NCBI GenBank assembly: GCA_023055505.1
Contig: JALIRH010000077.1
Location: forward strand, 496,001 to 560,000
Origin: Callipepla californica brunnescens
Taxonomy: Eukaryota > Chordata > Aves > Galliformes > Odontophoridae
Reading direction: 5' to 3'
Length of the DNA stretch: 64,000 nucleotides
How positions within the stretch are numbered: the stretch's first letter is position 1; each line of letters begins with the position of its first letter. The notes below the pieces were generated by a model, which did not search any database, was not told the origin of the DNA, and was given only the letters and a program-made list of their open reading frames with translations. Position numbers and translations under genes: made by a program. Shown here in pieces: positions 25,905 to 39,062 of this stretch.

Positions 25905-26490
25905 CAGAATCTACAGCAGGGCAGTTTTTCTTTCTCCTTCTCCCCTGGTATATGTATATATATACGCACCCTGTTACATTGCAGGAGTATTTGCTTTGGA
26001 AGAAATCTCTCCATCAAACCCAAACCAAATGAGCAAGATAAAGTGTTCTTTTTTTCTTCTCTTAAAAAGAAGCCTGATGAGTGGTAGAAAATTATCAGCT
26101 GGGAAGGACGGTAAGCCTGTGAAGGAGAAGAGCCTTTCCTGTTTAACTGTTCCAATAACAAAAACTCCACAAAACTGTGAGCTTGAATTATGGTTTTTTT
26201 GGAGCCATATTTTTAAATGTGGAGGCAGTGTTTTACAAAGGACCTGTGATTCCAGCTGATTAAAACTTTTTGTTGTGGGTACAGTGGTTCTTTAATAATC
26301 CAGCAAGATTTTCTCATCTAATGTTTGGATGTAAAGCATCAGCATTCAGGAATTGCCAGTCCCTCTTCCCATTCATGTAAGAGCTGCCGCAGCAAACCTA
26401 AAATTACTGTCATTTGCACAGGGAGGGCAGTGAAGTTCCCCTGCTGAAATAAAAAAGAACCAGAAAACATTACTTCGCTTTGGAAGATGG

Positions 26491-26560
26491 TGCTTTGGCA
26501 GGGGGATTGGACTAGATGATCTCTAGAGGTCCCTTCCAATCACTGCAGTTCTGTGATTTT
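26491..26560 (+). mobile_element. Short CR1 3'-end fragment
   Basis: TTTGGCAGGGGGATTGGACT, then AGATGATCTCTAGAGGTCCC and a TTCTGTGATT-type tail. This is the terminal 70 bp of a plus-oriented CR1. Confidence 0.85.
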
Positions 26561-29500
26561 GTAATAAAACTGGATTTTACCTCTTTGTTAGCATTCTAAG
26601 CAATCTGCAGGTTCTGCAAAATTTCCCAATGCTGTTCCATTTTGTGTTCAGTCTGAATAGTTAATTTGAATGGAAACTCCGTAAACATAGAGACTAAATA
26701 GTCTTTGCTTGTGCTGATAGGATACTTTGCAAAAAGTACTTGCTTTTCCAAAGTCTTAAGGTGCATTGGCTACCTTTTGCTACCTGTGAGCTGTAGAAGA
26801 CGCAGTAGCACTTGGAGGTTTTAAGTCAGCTGGAGCAGATAATGTTAAGCACCTTACCAAAAATACAGGCAATGAAGCAACTTAGCAGTGCTACATAAAT
26901 AAATGGGACAAGAGACCAAGTTCACCTCTTCAGAAACCTCAGATGTTTACCTGTACTCTTCTGAGTGAGTTCTTTTAGACTCATTACAGAATTCTATTTT
27001 CATGAGCAGGGGTAAAACCTTTGTCAGTGATTCTTCTGAAGCATGGTGTTTAACTGTCAAGGGAAACTCTGTGGAATATCCTTCTGAGTTAGGCCTCTGT
27101 GGAGCAGGTGGGGAGAAAATAATTTCTTCCTCAAGGAAATCATATCATGCACTGTGATAATATCCAAGTAGCGTCATCCTTTGGGAGAAACAAAGAACTT
27201 TAATAAGAAACAGACGTTTCCTGTAGTTTGAATTTCCAAGAACGTGGGAAGGGTGGTGGAGTCCAGTTTATTTACATGTCTGCTCCACCCAGCGTGGACC
27301 AAATTAGTTTGAGTATTTCTGGATTTGGATGATGCACTGGAGAACAGCTGAGTGCTACAGGATAGCAAGGAGAATGATTCTCCTCGTCTCTGTTTTGATC
27401 ATCCAGGGACTTGCAAGATTAATACTGAGCTCAGAATGGCATGGTAGTTTGCTGTCATGTGTAGAGCATAGAAATGGTCCGGTAAATGTTTGGAAGATAT
27501 GAATGTAGTCTTTCCTTTCTGACTGTTGTCAAATAATTAATAAAATGTCAACACAAATGTGCAATGCAAAGAGAAAAAGATTTAAGATAGTTGACCACAG
27601 CTTAATGTAGCAATCATTGTTCTGTGTACACAGTGCAGTATGTTTGTTTTGTTAACTTTGGGAGAACTAGCAGTTTCTCTAGTAGGGCTGTATACAGGGT
27701 GTAGATGTATTCTTGGTCATTAAAGCTAACTATATTAATAAAGTTGAACTGAAACCTTAGACTTGCAAATGGAATCTGTGCACAACCATCCTTCTGAAGT
27801 TCCCAGCTCCCTAAGATTTAGAAATTGTTGCAGCGCTTAGCAGAACTCAAAGTGTGGCAGAAAATACAGTCTTTTCTTTCTGCCTGTGATGCACGATCCT
27901 CTTTGGGGTCAAAGCTGCTGAGAATTAGCTGTGGTGGGAGAAGGATGACTAACCCTGCTCAGCTTAGTGCTCGGCACTGCAGTCAAACACAAATTCTGGT
28001 GCTTGTAGTAATGCATATAAAAATAGAATGAATTGGTAAGTGCTGAATTTTTGGGGGGATAGATGTGCAGCAGAGATCTAGTGGTGTTGGTGGAAGGACC
28101 AAATAGTAATGTTTCTGCAGAACTGATGCTTGTACAACTATGAGAAGGAAATGGGACTAGAGCAAATGGCAGCCTGATCTGTAAGTATAGTTTTCCCAGA
28201 GGGAAACCCATTGTGAGCTGGAGGTCTCAGAGGAAACTGATGAATGCTTCCCTGTGAAGCAGCCATAGGTGACAAGGTTAGTTTGGGAATCTGAGTGGAA
28301 TTAGTGTCTCACAGTAGTTGTAGCCAGCTGTAAGTGTCAGACTGAAACAAAGCTTGGCTGACATTTCATAACTTTTGCTATAATAGAATCTCCACTGTTT
28401 TCCGGGCTTGCCTGTACCCTGCGCTTCTGTAGCACACAAGGTGCTTCACGCAGGAAGCATTACACACTCTCCCAGTAGATCCTACTAATATCCCTGGTGT
28501 CTGGAGCACAGAGGCTGTGCAACGCACCCAGCACTTTGATCTTTGTCCTTTTGTGTTTCTTGTCTGCATCACAGCAGTCAAGGCTATTAAAACAAGATAA
28601 AGCAGGCCAGCGTACAAAAATAGGAACCAGGAATGCTTTTATCTCACTGTAGCAATTGGTAGAGCTGCCAGTATGGCCACATTTTGGGCTGTTCCAGAAG
28701 CAGACTGTGCTGCTGTGCTGCCGTGTGTTTGCCCTTCCTGGGGAAGAGCAGGAAGGGCTGTGTACACTCGCTGCTCTGATGATCTCCTCTTCCTTTTGTG
28801 ACCAGTGCCTCAGGCTCGCTGAGCTCCGTTCCATCTCCTTATTGATCCGCGTTCACTGGATCAGCCTTTGAAACCAACCAGGCTTGTGGCATGCCTGGGT
28901 GCCAGAAGTGGTGCCGAAAGAACACGTGTTAGGTGATGACACAGCGCAGTGCCGCCTGCCAGGCACTGATAGCACCCGCTGTGCTGCTCCAGGATGCATA
29001 ACACCGGGCCGTGCTGCAGATAGCTCCTTATCGCTTCTCTGGTGTTGTTTCCCTTGCCCTTAGCATGGCGGAAGTGGATAACTGAAGGTCTGTTTTGCAC
29101 CATTAATCCACCTCATGCTTATTAATAAGCCATTGGATAGGTGGGTATGTCTGAGTCAGTGCTGTTTAACCTCTGAATGTTTACTTTGAGTTGTGCTGGT
29201 GGAAAAAATGGGAGCTGGAGGCAGTGATTAATCAGTAACTGACTTGAGTCTTGTCTTCAGAGACTTTGAGGGGAGTATAAGGCCCCAGGGTCTGCCACCT
29301 GGTCCTGATGGAGGAGACAAGGTGCTCACTGTGGGAGCAGTGGGTGTCAGTGGTGTGTTTAGGAGCGTTTAACCCACCTAACCACACTGCTGACACGCTG
29401 CACAAATATTTTGCAGGTTAAGGTGTTGAATTCCTCTCTGATTTGCATTCAGCGCAACTCTCATGGTATGCAAACAGCATTCGGGATGCGAGCCTGAGCT

Positions 29501-32500
29501 GGTTTATCATTGATAGGGGAAAGAGCCTTTTCCACACACAGAAATCCTGTCACTGACCTCTGGTGCAAAACAGGCACATATTAACTCTTGGGTTTTTTTT
29601 TTTTTAAGATGTTAATTTCACTTTTACTGGAAAGTGCTTTCAGGTGTTTTGAGTTAATAAGAAACTCCTCTGGATGGTAAGAGAGTGTCTGCAAAGCCTG
29701 CACTTGGCGTTTGCAGAAAGGTGCAGTGATGCTGCTGAAGAGTAGAGGAAATCTGAGGAAATGAAATATTCATCTCTCACTTCTCTGCACCTTTCTTGCA
29801 TAGAAACCAGCATTAGTGCGACTTCACATCTCGCTGTTTTAAAACTGGGATACTGGGCAGGCCTGTGAGCCAGCAGTTCTGTGCGTTAGTGAAATGTGTG
29901 TTTGGTTTGAACGCCTTCATTCTCTGAAAGGAAGAGTTTTTCCTTTGCAGTGCTGTGTGTAAGCCCCAAGTATGCACATTTTGGCTCTGTTTATCCATAA
30001 TAAATCAGTGACGTGCTATATCCAGCCAGCCTTGCCTCAGATCAGTGAGGCTACTTTTTGGAAAGGTTCTTTATTGCTCCTGGATGGCAGCAGCTGCTTT
30101 CCATCCTTTCATGCCACGTTTCTGATTAAGGCAAACACAGCTTGCTCTGTCAAAGGCTTTACAGAAGCCAGAGCATTTACTATGTGCCAAACTGCTGGTA
30201 CACAGAACCAGCAGGGTCATAGAGAGATAGAGCGCAGATAACAAAAAAATTAACTCTTTGATGGAAAAATCAGCGTGTCCCATTACAGCATCTGGTGAAG
30301 AAACAAACTGTTAGTTCCCTATAACTGAGGCATCTGGGTTGAGGTTTTGGTTTTGGGACAGCTAAACCAAATCGACATTCCCCTGTGGTGACTTCTTCAG
30401 CCAGATGATTTGGACACACCTGGATAATGAGACTTCTCAGAAATAAAGTAAGTGGATCAAGAAGAGGAGTGGCACTTGGCAGGCTGGGAGCTGTAGGTAT
30501 GGATGTGGGATGGAGTCACACGTGGAAAACTCCCTACCATGTGACAAGTGTCCCACTGGCTGCAACAGGGAGTTTGAAAAGAGCAGCTTGTTCTTTGTCA
30601 CTTTTATTGAAAGCTTCCTTCTAGGTTAAAATGTGACTACAGTAACATTAAACACTTGTTTTGATATGGGTGTCTCATTGCGCGTGCCCTGTGTGTCTGG
30701 ATGGCAGTAACATACTGTGCCACAGTGATGTTTTTCTGCAGAGTCATGCTCCACTGTGCCCTCCCAGAGCCTAACAGATGTCAGAATCCCTGCTGAGGCA
30801 GTGCAGGTGTTTGTCTGGTGATCGCAAGGACAACAGCTGTAGCATTTCATCAGGAATGGTGGGAGGGTGTGCACACCCTGCACACGTGGGATAAGCACGT
30901 TCCCTAAGACACTTCTGGTGAGATGAAGCTGCAGTGAATTCGGGCTGTTTGCATGGCTGGCGGTGTGCTCAGTTATCTGCAGCAAAAGGTCTCATGCCCT
31001 GGAAGACATACAGGTTTGTGGGGACCCCACTGGTGCTTTTGCTGAGCTTTTTACAGCTCTGTCACAGCGAGCACCCAGGGAGCATGCAGTTCTCTGGAGT
31101 CCCGTGACCATGTGCAGCTTCAGACACAGGAGGGACGGACTGGGGAGCTGCCCTGGGGCAGATCAGCCAACCGAAGTGTTAGGCATTGCAGAACTGATGT
31201 GGGGTCAGAGTACAGCCACGTGTTCATGGCATATTTCCCTAGTGCCTCTCTGGAGGAGGAGCAGGAGGGGAAGCTTTCAGCTCAGCTTACAGGTGACTCT
31301 GGTGGCAGGCGGTCTGACCATCACTTTTGCTGGTGATTTAAAGTACACCTTTGCTTTTCAACACGTGCTCCAGCAAGCTGAAATGAGCTTCTCTGTTGGC
31401 AGAAAGATTTGTTTGGGTAAGGTGGTTCTACTTAAAAGCAGGTAGATTTTTTTTATAGGGAGAGAAACAGAAGTGTGGTTTCCTCCGGACGTTGCTCTGT
31501 GAGTCACACATTGTATGACACAGTGTTCCTCTCTGGAAGCACAGTTGCCAGAGTCACCCTTCATGTTGGATACAGATAAATACTTTACCAGGCAGATACG
31601 GAAGTCTGTTTGAAAGGTGGACTTGCAAATCTACAAGGTATTAATTAATGCTTCTAGTATATGTCAGAACGCAATTATGGTATATTTGATGATCTTCAGT
31701 TTCAAAAGCAAACGTCCTCTCTTAACTGCTTCAGTCATAGAATTGATAATGGCTTTTAATGCTGTAATACAAAGTAGTTTTGGATTTTCCTCTTCAAACT
31801 ACTTAGGAAAAATGATTTTTTTTTTGGTGGTTCACTGCTCTTGTCTTTTTATCTACTAGACTGTTTAAGCTCATGTTATATCAAGCAGGAATATACACAT
31901 CTGCTGACTGAAATCCCTCAGAAAGGCAGAGTAGTAATGGCCAGAACAGCTTTGTTTCTGAGGTGCGGGTTTTTACCTCCTTAATAAGAAGTGCTTCATT
32001 TCTTGGGTCGTAAAGCTGAGAATGCTGAACAATCCTTCAAAGCTGTTTGCAAGTTTCCAATGTTCTCAACTTTGTGTTTGCTTTAAAAAGACATTCCAGC
32101 TTAGGAAAAGTGGTTTAAAAAAACACCTTGGAGCTAGAAGTAATAAGCTTGAGGAGACTTGTCGCATTGACAGCATCTCTGGAGAGATCTGTGCTACAGA
32201 TTGTGTAGAGGGTTTGCTATAAACTAGATCACTAGATTTGGGGATGAAATGTTGAAGCAGAGTAACAGGCAGCAGTTTCCCACTGGTGTGGGTTGTGTGG
32301 CACATCGTGGTACTAAATGAAGGAGAGGGTCTGATGCTCACAGCAAACAGTAATCAAGTACAGTAAGATGTTTCCTTTCAGATGATCAGGAAGTTTTTTG
32401 GTTAAGACCAAAAAACGTCATTTTGAAGAAAATGGGCTATATATTTAAAAGTGTTCAAAAATATGTCCTTTATGTTACCAATAATAATATGTTCTTTATG

Positions 32501-35500
32501 GTCCCAAAGCACGTTTCTGCTGATTTATTGCATCAGTGATCAGAATCAGGTTACTTAAAGGGAATACTTAAACGGTTTTTGGGATACTTTCTCTGTGAGG
32601 TACGCGTGCTTAATGTAGGGACTTGTCAAAGCAGTTGTAGCACCCCACTGTTTTCCTTCATCTGTGCTGCAGTGCTTGGGACTTGGGTTGGGTCACCTCG
32701 GTGTGAGCAGGTAGGGCCTGTTACTTCCACGAGGCGTTACTTCCCACCTTTGGTGCTGGATTTCATCTGGTAGTATGTACCTTCTTTCCTGACGAGCACG
32801 GAAGAAGGTGACTCAGTATAACCTACTTGCCGTGACCTTTTTCTTTTAGCACTTAGGCAGATGTAAGATGTCAGGGCAAAGAAGGCCTTTCCGCAGCGAG
32901 CCTCAGTGCAAAGAAATGCTGAAGCTCTTTGAAGTGCCAGCAGCCAGCCTCAGATATAGCATTCTATCACACAGCTCTTCTCCTGATCATGGACAGACCA
33001 GGGCACACTCCACGGCTGACTTCAGGCATTTTTGTGGTGGTGATCATCCCCAGCAGTGCTTGGGAAGGTAGACATGAAGCGAAGCAACAGCCGCTTAACT
33101 GGAAGTGTAACTCCCAGATGTCCCGTCCTTTGGAAGGAAAATGATGTAACCACTTCAGGCTGCCCTCCCTTGCAGCCCTTTGTCTAAGTATGTCCTTGCT
33201 GAAGTCTGTAGGAAAGGGAAAAATGACGATCAACAACAAAAAAGCTTTGCAAGTGCTTTGGAAAAGTTCATTAAGTATATTTATTTTAACTCGTTTAGGG
33301 CTGCACATGATACTAAGTTGCAACTGCCTGGACACATGCAATATTTAAATGCATAATGATTAAACAAGTTTAAAAGGTGTTCCAAAAGCTTGCTCCTAAT
33401 TACCTGCAATAGTTGTCAACCTGTTCTCCTCCTAGCCCCACCTCAGCCGTGGGAGAACAGGGCTGGCTGCAGTCTGTGCCTTCTGGGCTCCCAACCCATG
33501 CAGCCATAGGTGGCTAGGAAAATACAGCACAGAGATAAGATCTGCAGAAGCAGGAAGGAGTGTTTTGGTCAAATCTGAATGCATTTCTTGTCATAAGTGA
33601 TTTATCAAGTTGGCTGCTATCCTGTGCCCCATTGTTAAGTGTTGACCTAGGCAGACATAGCGTCGTTTGTGCAACAAGGAATCTGTGGCCTGTAGTGTGC
33701 CGTGTATTTAGTTCTGACGTTTTTCATCGGTGTGCTGAGTGCGAGGGCTTTACAGAATCGATGCTGATAGAGTGACACTGAGGACAATTGCAGGTAATTC
33801 TACTCTGGAATCTCTCTGTGGAAGCTGGATGAGGTTGGGCAGATCCATCGGTGAGGTGTTGGTTTGCATACACAGACATATGTTTACATACACTGAGGAG
33901 ACCTCCAGGCATTGATTTTTGTGTGTGTGTATGTGTACGCACATACATAAATGGAATGTATTTTTAAACTAGGATGGGATAAGTAAGCTTTGAGGCATTT
34001 ACCTCTGTTAAAAGTCCTCTCCTCATCTTCCAGTTGATTTGGTTATGCAAATTGAGGCGGGAAGGCAGATAACAACCGTCTATCCAACACTACTGGGTAA
34101 ATCATTAACCCGAGGTCCCAGTGCCTGCAGACTCCGCTAGAGAAGTTCCTCTCCCCTAAAACTCCTTTCTTCCAGGAGGTAAGAAACAAAGTGATTTGCA
34201 GGTCTTTGTTCAGCACAGGCTTTTGTTGCTGGTGCACATTCTGTTCTGGCTGGGAAAATGACTGAGTCCAGCAGGCTGGGAACAGGGGGGAACCTCCTTC
34301 TGCCTGCCAAGGCACATGGCCCTCACCACAAACTGGATCAGGAAGGTAAGGCTGAGGGGAAAGCCAGGCTTTCGGTCAAGTCTGCTTACGTTTTGCTGCT
34401 GTGCTGGAAGAATTATAGGTAGGTAACATTTGTATGTCATAGGAGCAAGCAAGGAACATTCTGCAGCAGCTTGGGTGGATGGTGAAATCAGTGTCCTGTC
34501 TTTGTTGAAGTAGCTGGAGGCCAGGAAGGGTTTTGCAGAGAGAATAGATACACATAAAGATGTGTAGCTATCCACACAGCAGTAATTGCAGCATGCCCTT
34601 GTGGGCTGCTGCTGTCTGAATAGTGGGGAGCAGTTGTCAGATCTCCCAGTGTGGCTGGGTATTCACCACGAGGCTTCGCTCCTTGGGCAGGAGCAGCCAC
34701 AGGGCACCCGCTGAGTCCCATCTCCTTTTGCTACAGCAGCATTACTCAGCTGCCCATAAGTACTGTGATTCAGTAACAAAGCTTAATTTTAAACAAATTA
34801 ATGGCTGATGGGCTGATATGATCAGTGGCTTTGTTTCCTAGAATCCAAGTGGATTGAATCTTGTCAGATTGAGCTGTGCTTTGATGTGCTTGAACCCACA
34901 CTAGCGTTTCCCTGACTCCTGTTTAGCAGGCATTTAAGAGAGTGATTTCTTCAGTGTTTTGATAGTTCTTATTTGTTCATCCTGTCTGCATGTGCTTTAA
35001 ATTCTATCAATCACATTTCCAATAAGCTTCTTTTGTTCAGGTAATATGTACTATAGGTAGCAGGTAACATACATGTTATATATAGAAGATAAAATATCTT
35101 CTTCCATGTTTGTGGCTGTTAGGATGAAAGAAAAGGTTTACCTCCAACTGCCCATGTCCGAAAGCATGCATGGCTGAAGCTGTGCAGCCCTGAGCCAGAA
35201 TCAGTGTTTTAAGTTGCTCTCACCAAGTTGTGCCCTTAGGCAGGTGACCTGCCTGGTTTCCACCTCTCTCCTGGAAGCGGGTGCTCCTGGTAAGACTCTG
35301 AGAGCCCAGCTTCATGCAGTTCCACATGGCTGGGCGCCCTGCACAGCCTGTGCTCTGCATCCCTGCCTTCCATCAGCCTGCAGAGGTTCAGAGCAGCTCT
35401 GGCTGCATAGGAAAGTGCCCTCCTTGCTTGGCTAACTTTACAGGATGACTGCACTGGCTTTTTAAAGCTGTTCTGCTACACGGGGAGAGAATTCAGGGTT

Positions 35501-36050
35501 TATGTAGGTTATGCCTAAATCTGTTGCAGAGGGAGGAGATAAGCTCAAACCTCTGAGCACTCGATGGGACCCTCAGTCCCACTTCTGTCATATGGTTCAG
35601 GTTCTCCTGCAGCTGAGTTAGGGGCTGGCTGTCCTGAGAGCTGCTTCTCCAGTACCTGTCTGTGCCTGTCTCCTTGGACTTTTTAAGCTCTCTTAAGGTG
35701 CTGTCTAGGACTTCAGCTGCTTTACATGAGCTGCAGCAGGAGGGCAGCAGTCCTTTGGCTGGCTGGGTAGTGATGCTCAGCTGACCTGAGCAAAAGACCT
35801 GAAGGACACAGAGAGAGGGAGGACAGCCTGCATTCAGATATCTTGAGTTGGATGTGCAGGGGAGCACTGGAGAGCATATCAGCTGCTCCTCGTGCACTTG
35901 CTGTGGGGCCGTGGCTGGCATTTTCCAGGAAAACCGGCCTGATGGAGTGCTCTGTTATCACCAGCTGCTCTCTGCAGCTGCCTGCATGGCAGGGAAGGGG
36001 GGGGATGACTCCAGTTAAAAATAGAAGGGGAGATTAGGAAACTCAAGGTA
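26561..36050. other. Non-coding stretch
   Basis: No gene recognised. A segment at 29,441-29,474 has a perfect octamer motif (ATTTGCAT) and a second near-match (TATGCAAA), noted as a weak regulatory candidate. A GT repeat is at 33,919. The 160-codon frame at 30,963-31,445 looks like chance. Confidence 0.7.
33919..33950. repeat. Imperfect GT/AC repeat with short inverted repeat
   Basis: GTGTGTGT is followed by TATGTGTACGCACATACATA; the arms TATGTG and CACATA could pair over TACG. Confidence 0.7.
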
Positions 36051-36290
36051 CGGTTTCGACATTCAGCTGAGCTGCTCTGATGACTCGCTGCCGCCACCGA
36101 AAGGGGAAGGACTTGCTTGTGCTTGTGTGACTGCGCAGCTGGTTTGGCTGCCTCGCCCAGCAGAAAGCTCAGCCCGGAAAATAGGAGTTTTCCACCATGC
36201 GGTCGCACAAGAGAGAAGGGTGGAGATGTAGGGCTGGACTGGAGGGGAACTGAGTGCCTGCAAGGGGATTGTTTTACTCTGCTAAAACAG
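36051..36290 (+). promoter_or_regulatory. CpG-enriched patch ending in a strong splice-donor-like site (candidate alternative 5' exon)
   Basis: I count eleven CpG dinucleotides between 36,051 and 36,300, against very few in the neighbouring kilobases. The patch contains a TGATGACTCG AP-1/CRE-like site and a CCCGGAAA ETS-like site. It also has an ATG in strong context (TCCACCATGC, ATG at 36,197) opening a short frame of about 18 codons. It ends at CAG|GTAACT (donor at 36,291). SGMS1 orthologues have several non-coding 5' exons, so an alternative first exon is possible. No transcript evidence is available to me. Confidence 0.25.
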
Positions 36291-36905
36291 GTAACTCGAG
36301 GAGTGCAGGAGCTGGATTCAGGTGTGCATCTGAAATGCTTGACGGTGGTGGTGTTGGCTTGCAGCACACTCAACTTGGGGTGAAAGCAGCTGCAGATCCT
36401 AGCTGCAGCTCATTTCATTTTCATGTTGTTCTGTGCATTTTAAGAACAGAGTTCTAAGGAGATTGAATTTGCTGCTTGTAGTGCTCATATTCTGATAGTT
36501 TATGGAGAAGGTTTATTGGAGTAGTTTGGAAAACATTTGAAAAGTGCTGGGTCCTTACTGTCACTTACTGAATGTGTTCTGCTTGGATATGATATTATAC
36601 ATTTGTAAGAGACTTCATTGTGCAATAGGCACGTGAAGTGTTAGGAGGAAGCTGGCCAACGGGCTATCCAGTGGTGAATACATTGCGTGCACTGTGGGCT
36701 GCATACTTCTTAAGTATTGCTTTTAGAAAGTTTCCATTAGATGGTATCCTGTGGACAACTCTTCACTCTTTCTTTCTATCCAGTCTTCATACTTACCACT
36801 CGTCCTTGTAACTGAGTATATTTTCTATTGCCTTACCAAAATATGGACAAAAACCAGTTGAGGAAACCCATAGTTTTCTTTGCTAGAAAGTTTGTTTTCT
36901 GATGG

Positions 36906-36942
36906 TTTTTTTTTGTTGTTGTTGGTGGTGGTGGTTTTTGTT
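36906..36942. repeat. GTT/GGT low-complexity tract
   Basis: A T run, then GTTGTTGTTGGTGGTGGTGG and another T run. Confidence 0.85.
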
Positions 36943-37827
36943 TTGGTCATCATTCTTTGTCAGTTAGTGGTTTTTTGTTGTTGGTTGATTGGGTTGTTTT
37001 TTTTTAGTCCTGTGTTTGTCAGCCTTGAGAACAGAGGGATTTCTCAAGCTGCTTTTTGATTCAGCTGGGTTCCCGATGTTATAGTAACCAGTGAAACTTA
37101 CAGTGAGAAGCCAAAATAAGAGGGAATACTCAGGGCTGTTCCAGATGCTTGGCACAGCAAGCACACTGCACCAGGTGCTGTCATTGCGCACGGGACATGG
37201 AGAAAAAGCAACATTTATTTAGTTCAACGCATCTTCATAGTGTTTAGCTATATAATTCTTAGTCCAGAAATCCTGTAAGATAACCCTTTGCCTGGACAAA
37301 TAGCTTGGAGACAAATAGTATTTATTCTTTTCAGCAGGTTCTGTATTGCGGCTGTAGAGAAAAGCTTGCCTAGAACTTGGTGAAATTCTTTACCAAGTCA
37401 AATTCTATGTTGTCAAGTGAATTTTAAGAAGTGAAGTTTCTCTTTTCAGCCTTTAGATGAGAGTTCTTCATTCAAGCAACTGGTTTTACTCAGTTAAGTT
37501 TCAAAATGCTTTAGGTTGCTTTCTTGCTTGGTACTGGGCAGCTTCTTGTAACCAGCAGTACGCACAGTGCTGTTAAAACGATCCCTTTAGCAGGCAAATA
37601 GATTTTTTCATCAGTAAAGATGACAGTGTTGTTGAAACTATGAGGTTTAACTCTGTTCAACCCAGTCTGTTTATACTGGAAAAGCTAATGCTTTGTGGCT
37701 AGCGTGTGTTAAGCAGCTACAATGATGATGTCCTAGGAGGACCGCTGGTTTTGATGTATCTTTGATTTTGATTTCTTAATCTTTTCTTTGCTTTTTTTCC
37801 CATGTTATTTATAACTCCTTCTGTGTC

Positions 37828-37848
37828 TTATTTATTTATTTATTTTTT
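37828..37848. repeat. TTTA tetranucleotide repeat
   Basis: About four TTTA units followed by a T run. Confidence 0.85.
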
Positions 37849-38998
37849 CTTTTAATCTGAGAAGTATTTTTGTGTCCATTTGTGTGTCTGTTCTAAACTT
37901 GTCACACCCTCCTAAATCCACAGCAAGGCCCTGGCTTTGTTCAGCCCTCTGCACGTGGGTCATGCACAGTATTTCGGGTATAATAACAAAGATCTTATTT
38001 GTGCAAGCCTCAAGGATCTGTATATTGTGTTAGTACAGTTACAGAGAGATGATGGAGAGTTGCTTCAGAAGAGGAGGGTCTCTGGTCCTGGGAAGTACTG
38101 AAGCTAAGAGGTGCAAATACCCTATTGCAATTTCAAAATGATAACTCAAAGCAACTTTCAGCTGCATAAGGTTTCCTTGTTTTCAGGGTTCTCCCTGCGC
38201 AGCTTACTCATTCTGAAACAGCAGCTGTTTGCTTGGGGCTGTGTTTTGGAGAAACGAAAGAGCTGTTCCAGGAGGCCGGAGTAATCCCTCAGCTAGGAGA
38301 AAACTTTGTGCCTGTTTGATTTCTGAGCTGCTAAACTTACATAAACAACCCACTTGTAAACCATAAATGTTTTTCAATAGTAGGATTATCTTCCCTGTGT
38401 GCTAAAATTACAGCTATTTAGCAAAGGAACTATTTGCAGGCTTTTTCACTCCATGCAGCAGCCTGGTTTTTGCAGCTTGTGAGGGAAGGATGGGAAAAGA
38501 GCGGATCCAGTGATTCAGAGTTAGACTGAAAATACTGTTACCGAATGAGATTTATATGGGGCAAAAGTTTTGTTAATGGTTAATGTTCTGTAACAGTCTG
38601 CAGAGGCATAACCGAGCAGTCAGCACAGGAGCTGCCATCAGAGGAGTTTATTTTGAGTGATTACAGAGCCTGCTGTGCCTTTCATTTCAGCAGCCAGAGC
38701 TCGCGTTGGTTTGCAGTCCTCCAGATCCTCTCAGGTTGGTTCTCCTTCCTTTGAAAACCCTTGACAGAGGAAAAGGAAGAGGAGATGGGCAGGGCTCATG
38801 GATGACTGGGAGAGTGGGGAGAGAACAGGAGGGAGCAGGTGTGCTGCTTGTTAGAAGGAAAAATTGGGAGTAAAAAGCTGCAGAGGGCACAAGCACCCAC
38901 CCGGTGTTTTTGTCTAGGTCTCAGTTCGTGATGAATACTGCCTTTCTTTTGGTGTTGTTAGGTTCTGGTGTAATGCAGTTCAACTTTCTCTTCTGATG

Positions 38999-39062
38999 AA
39001 TCACAGAACTGTTAAGGTTGGAAAAGACCTCTAAGATCAGCTAGTCCAGCCGTCAAACCTAC
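38999..39062 (-). mobile_element. Short CR1 3'-end fragment
   Basis: AATCACAGAACTGTTAAGG and TTGGAAAAGACCTCTAAGAT with TAGTCCAGCC are the reverse complement of a CR1 terminus. It becomes unrecognisable after about 39,062. Confidence 0.78.

Noticed and set aside
30963..31445. 160-codon plus-strand open frame
   Set aside because: No domain, no homology recognised and no splice context. Several frames of 140-165 codons are expected by chance in 64 kb on six frames.
35879..36373. 164-codon minus-strand open frame
   Set aside because: Composition is Ser/Pro/Cys-rich without motifs. It overlaps the CpG-rich patch, where higher GC lowers stop frequency, so length alone is not evidence.
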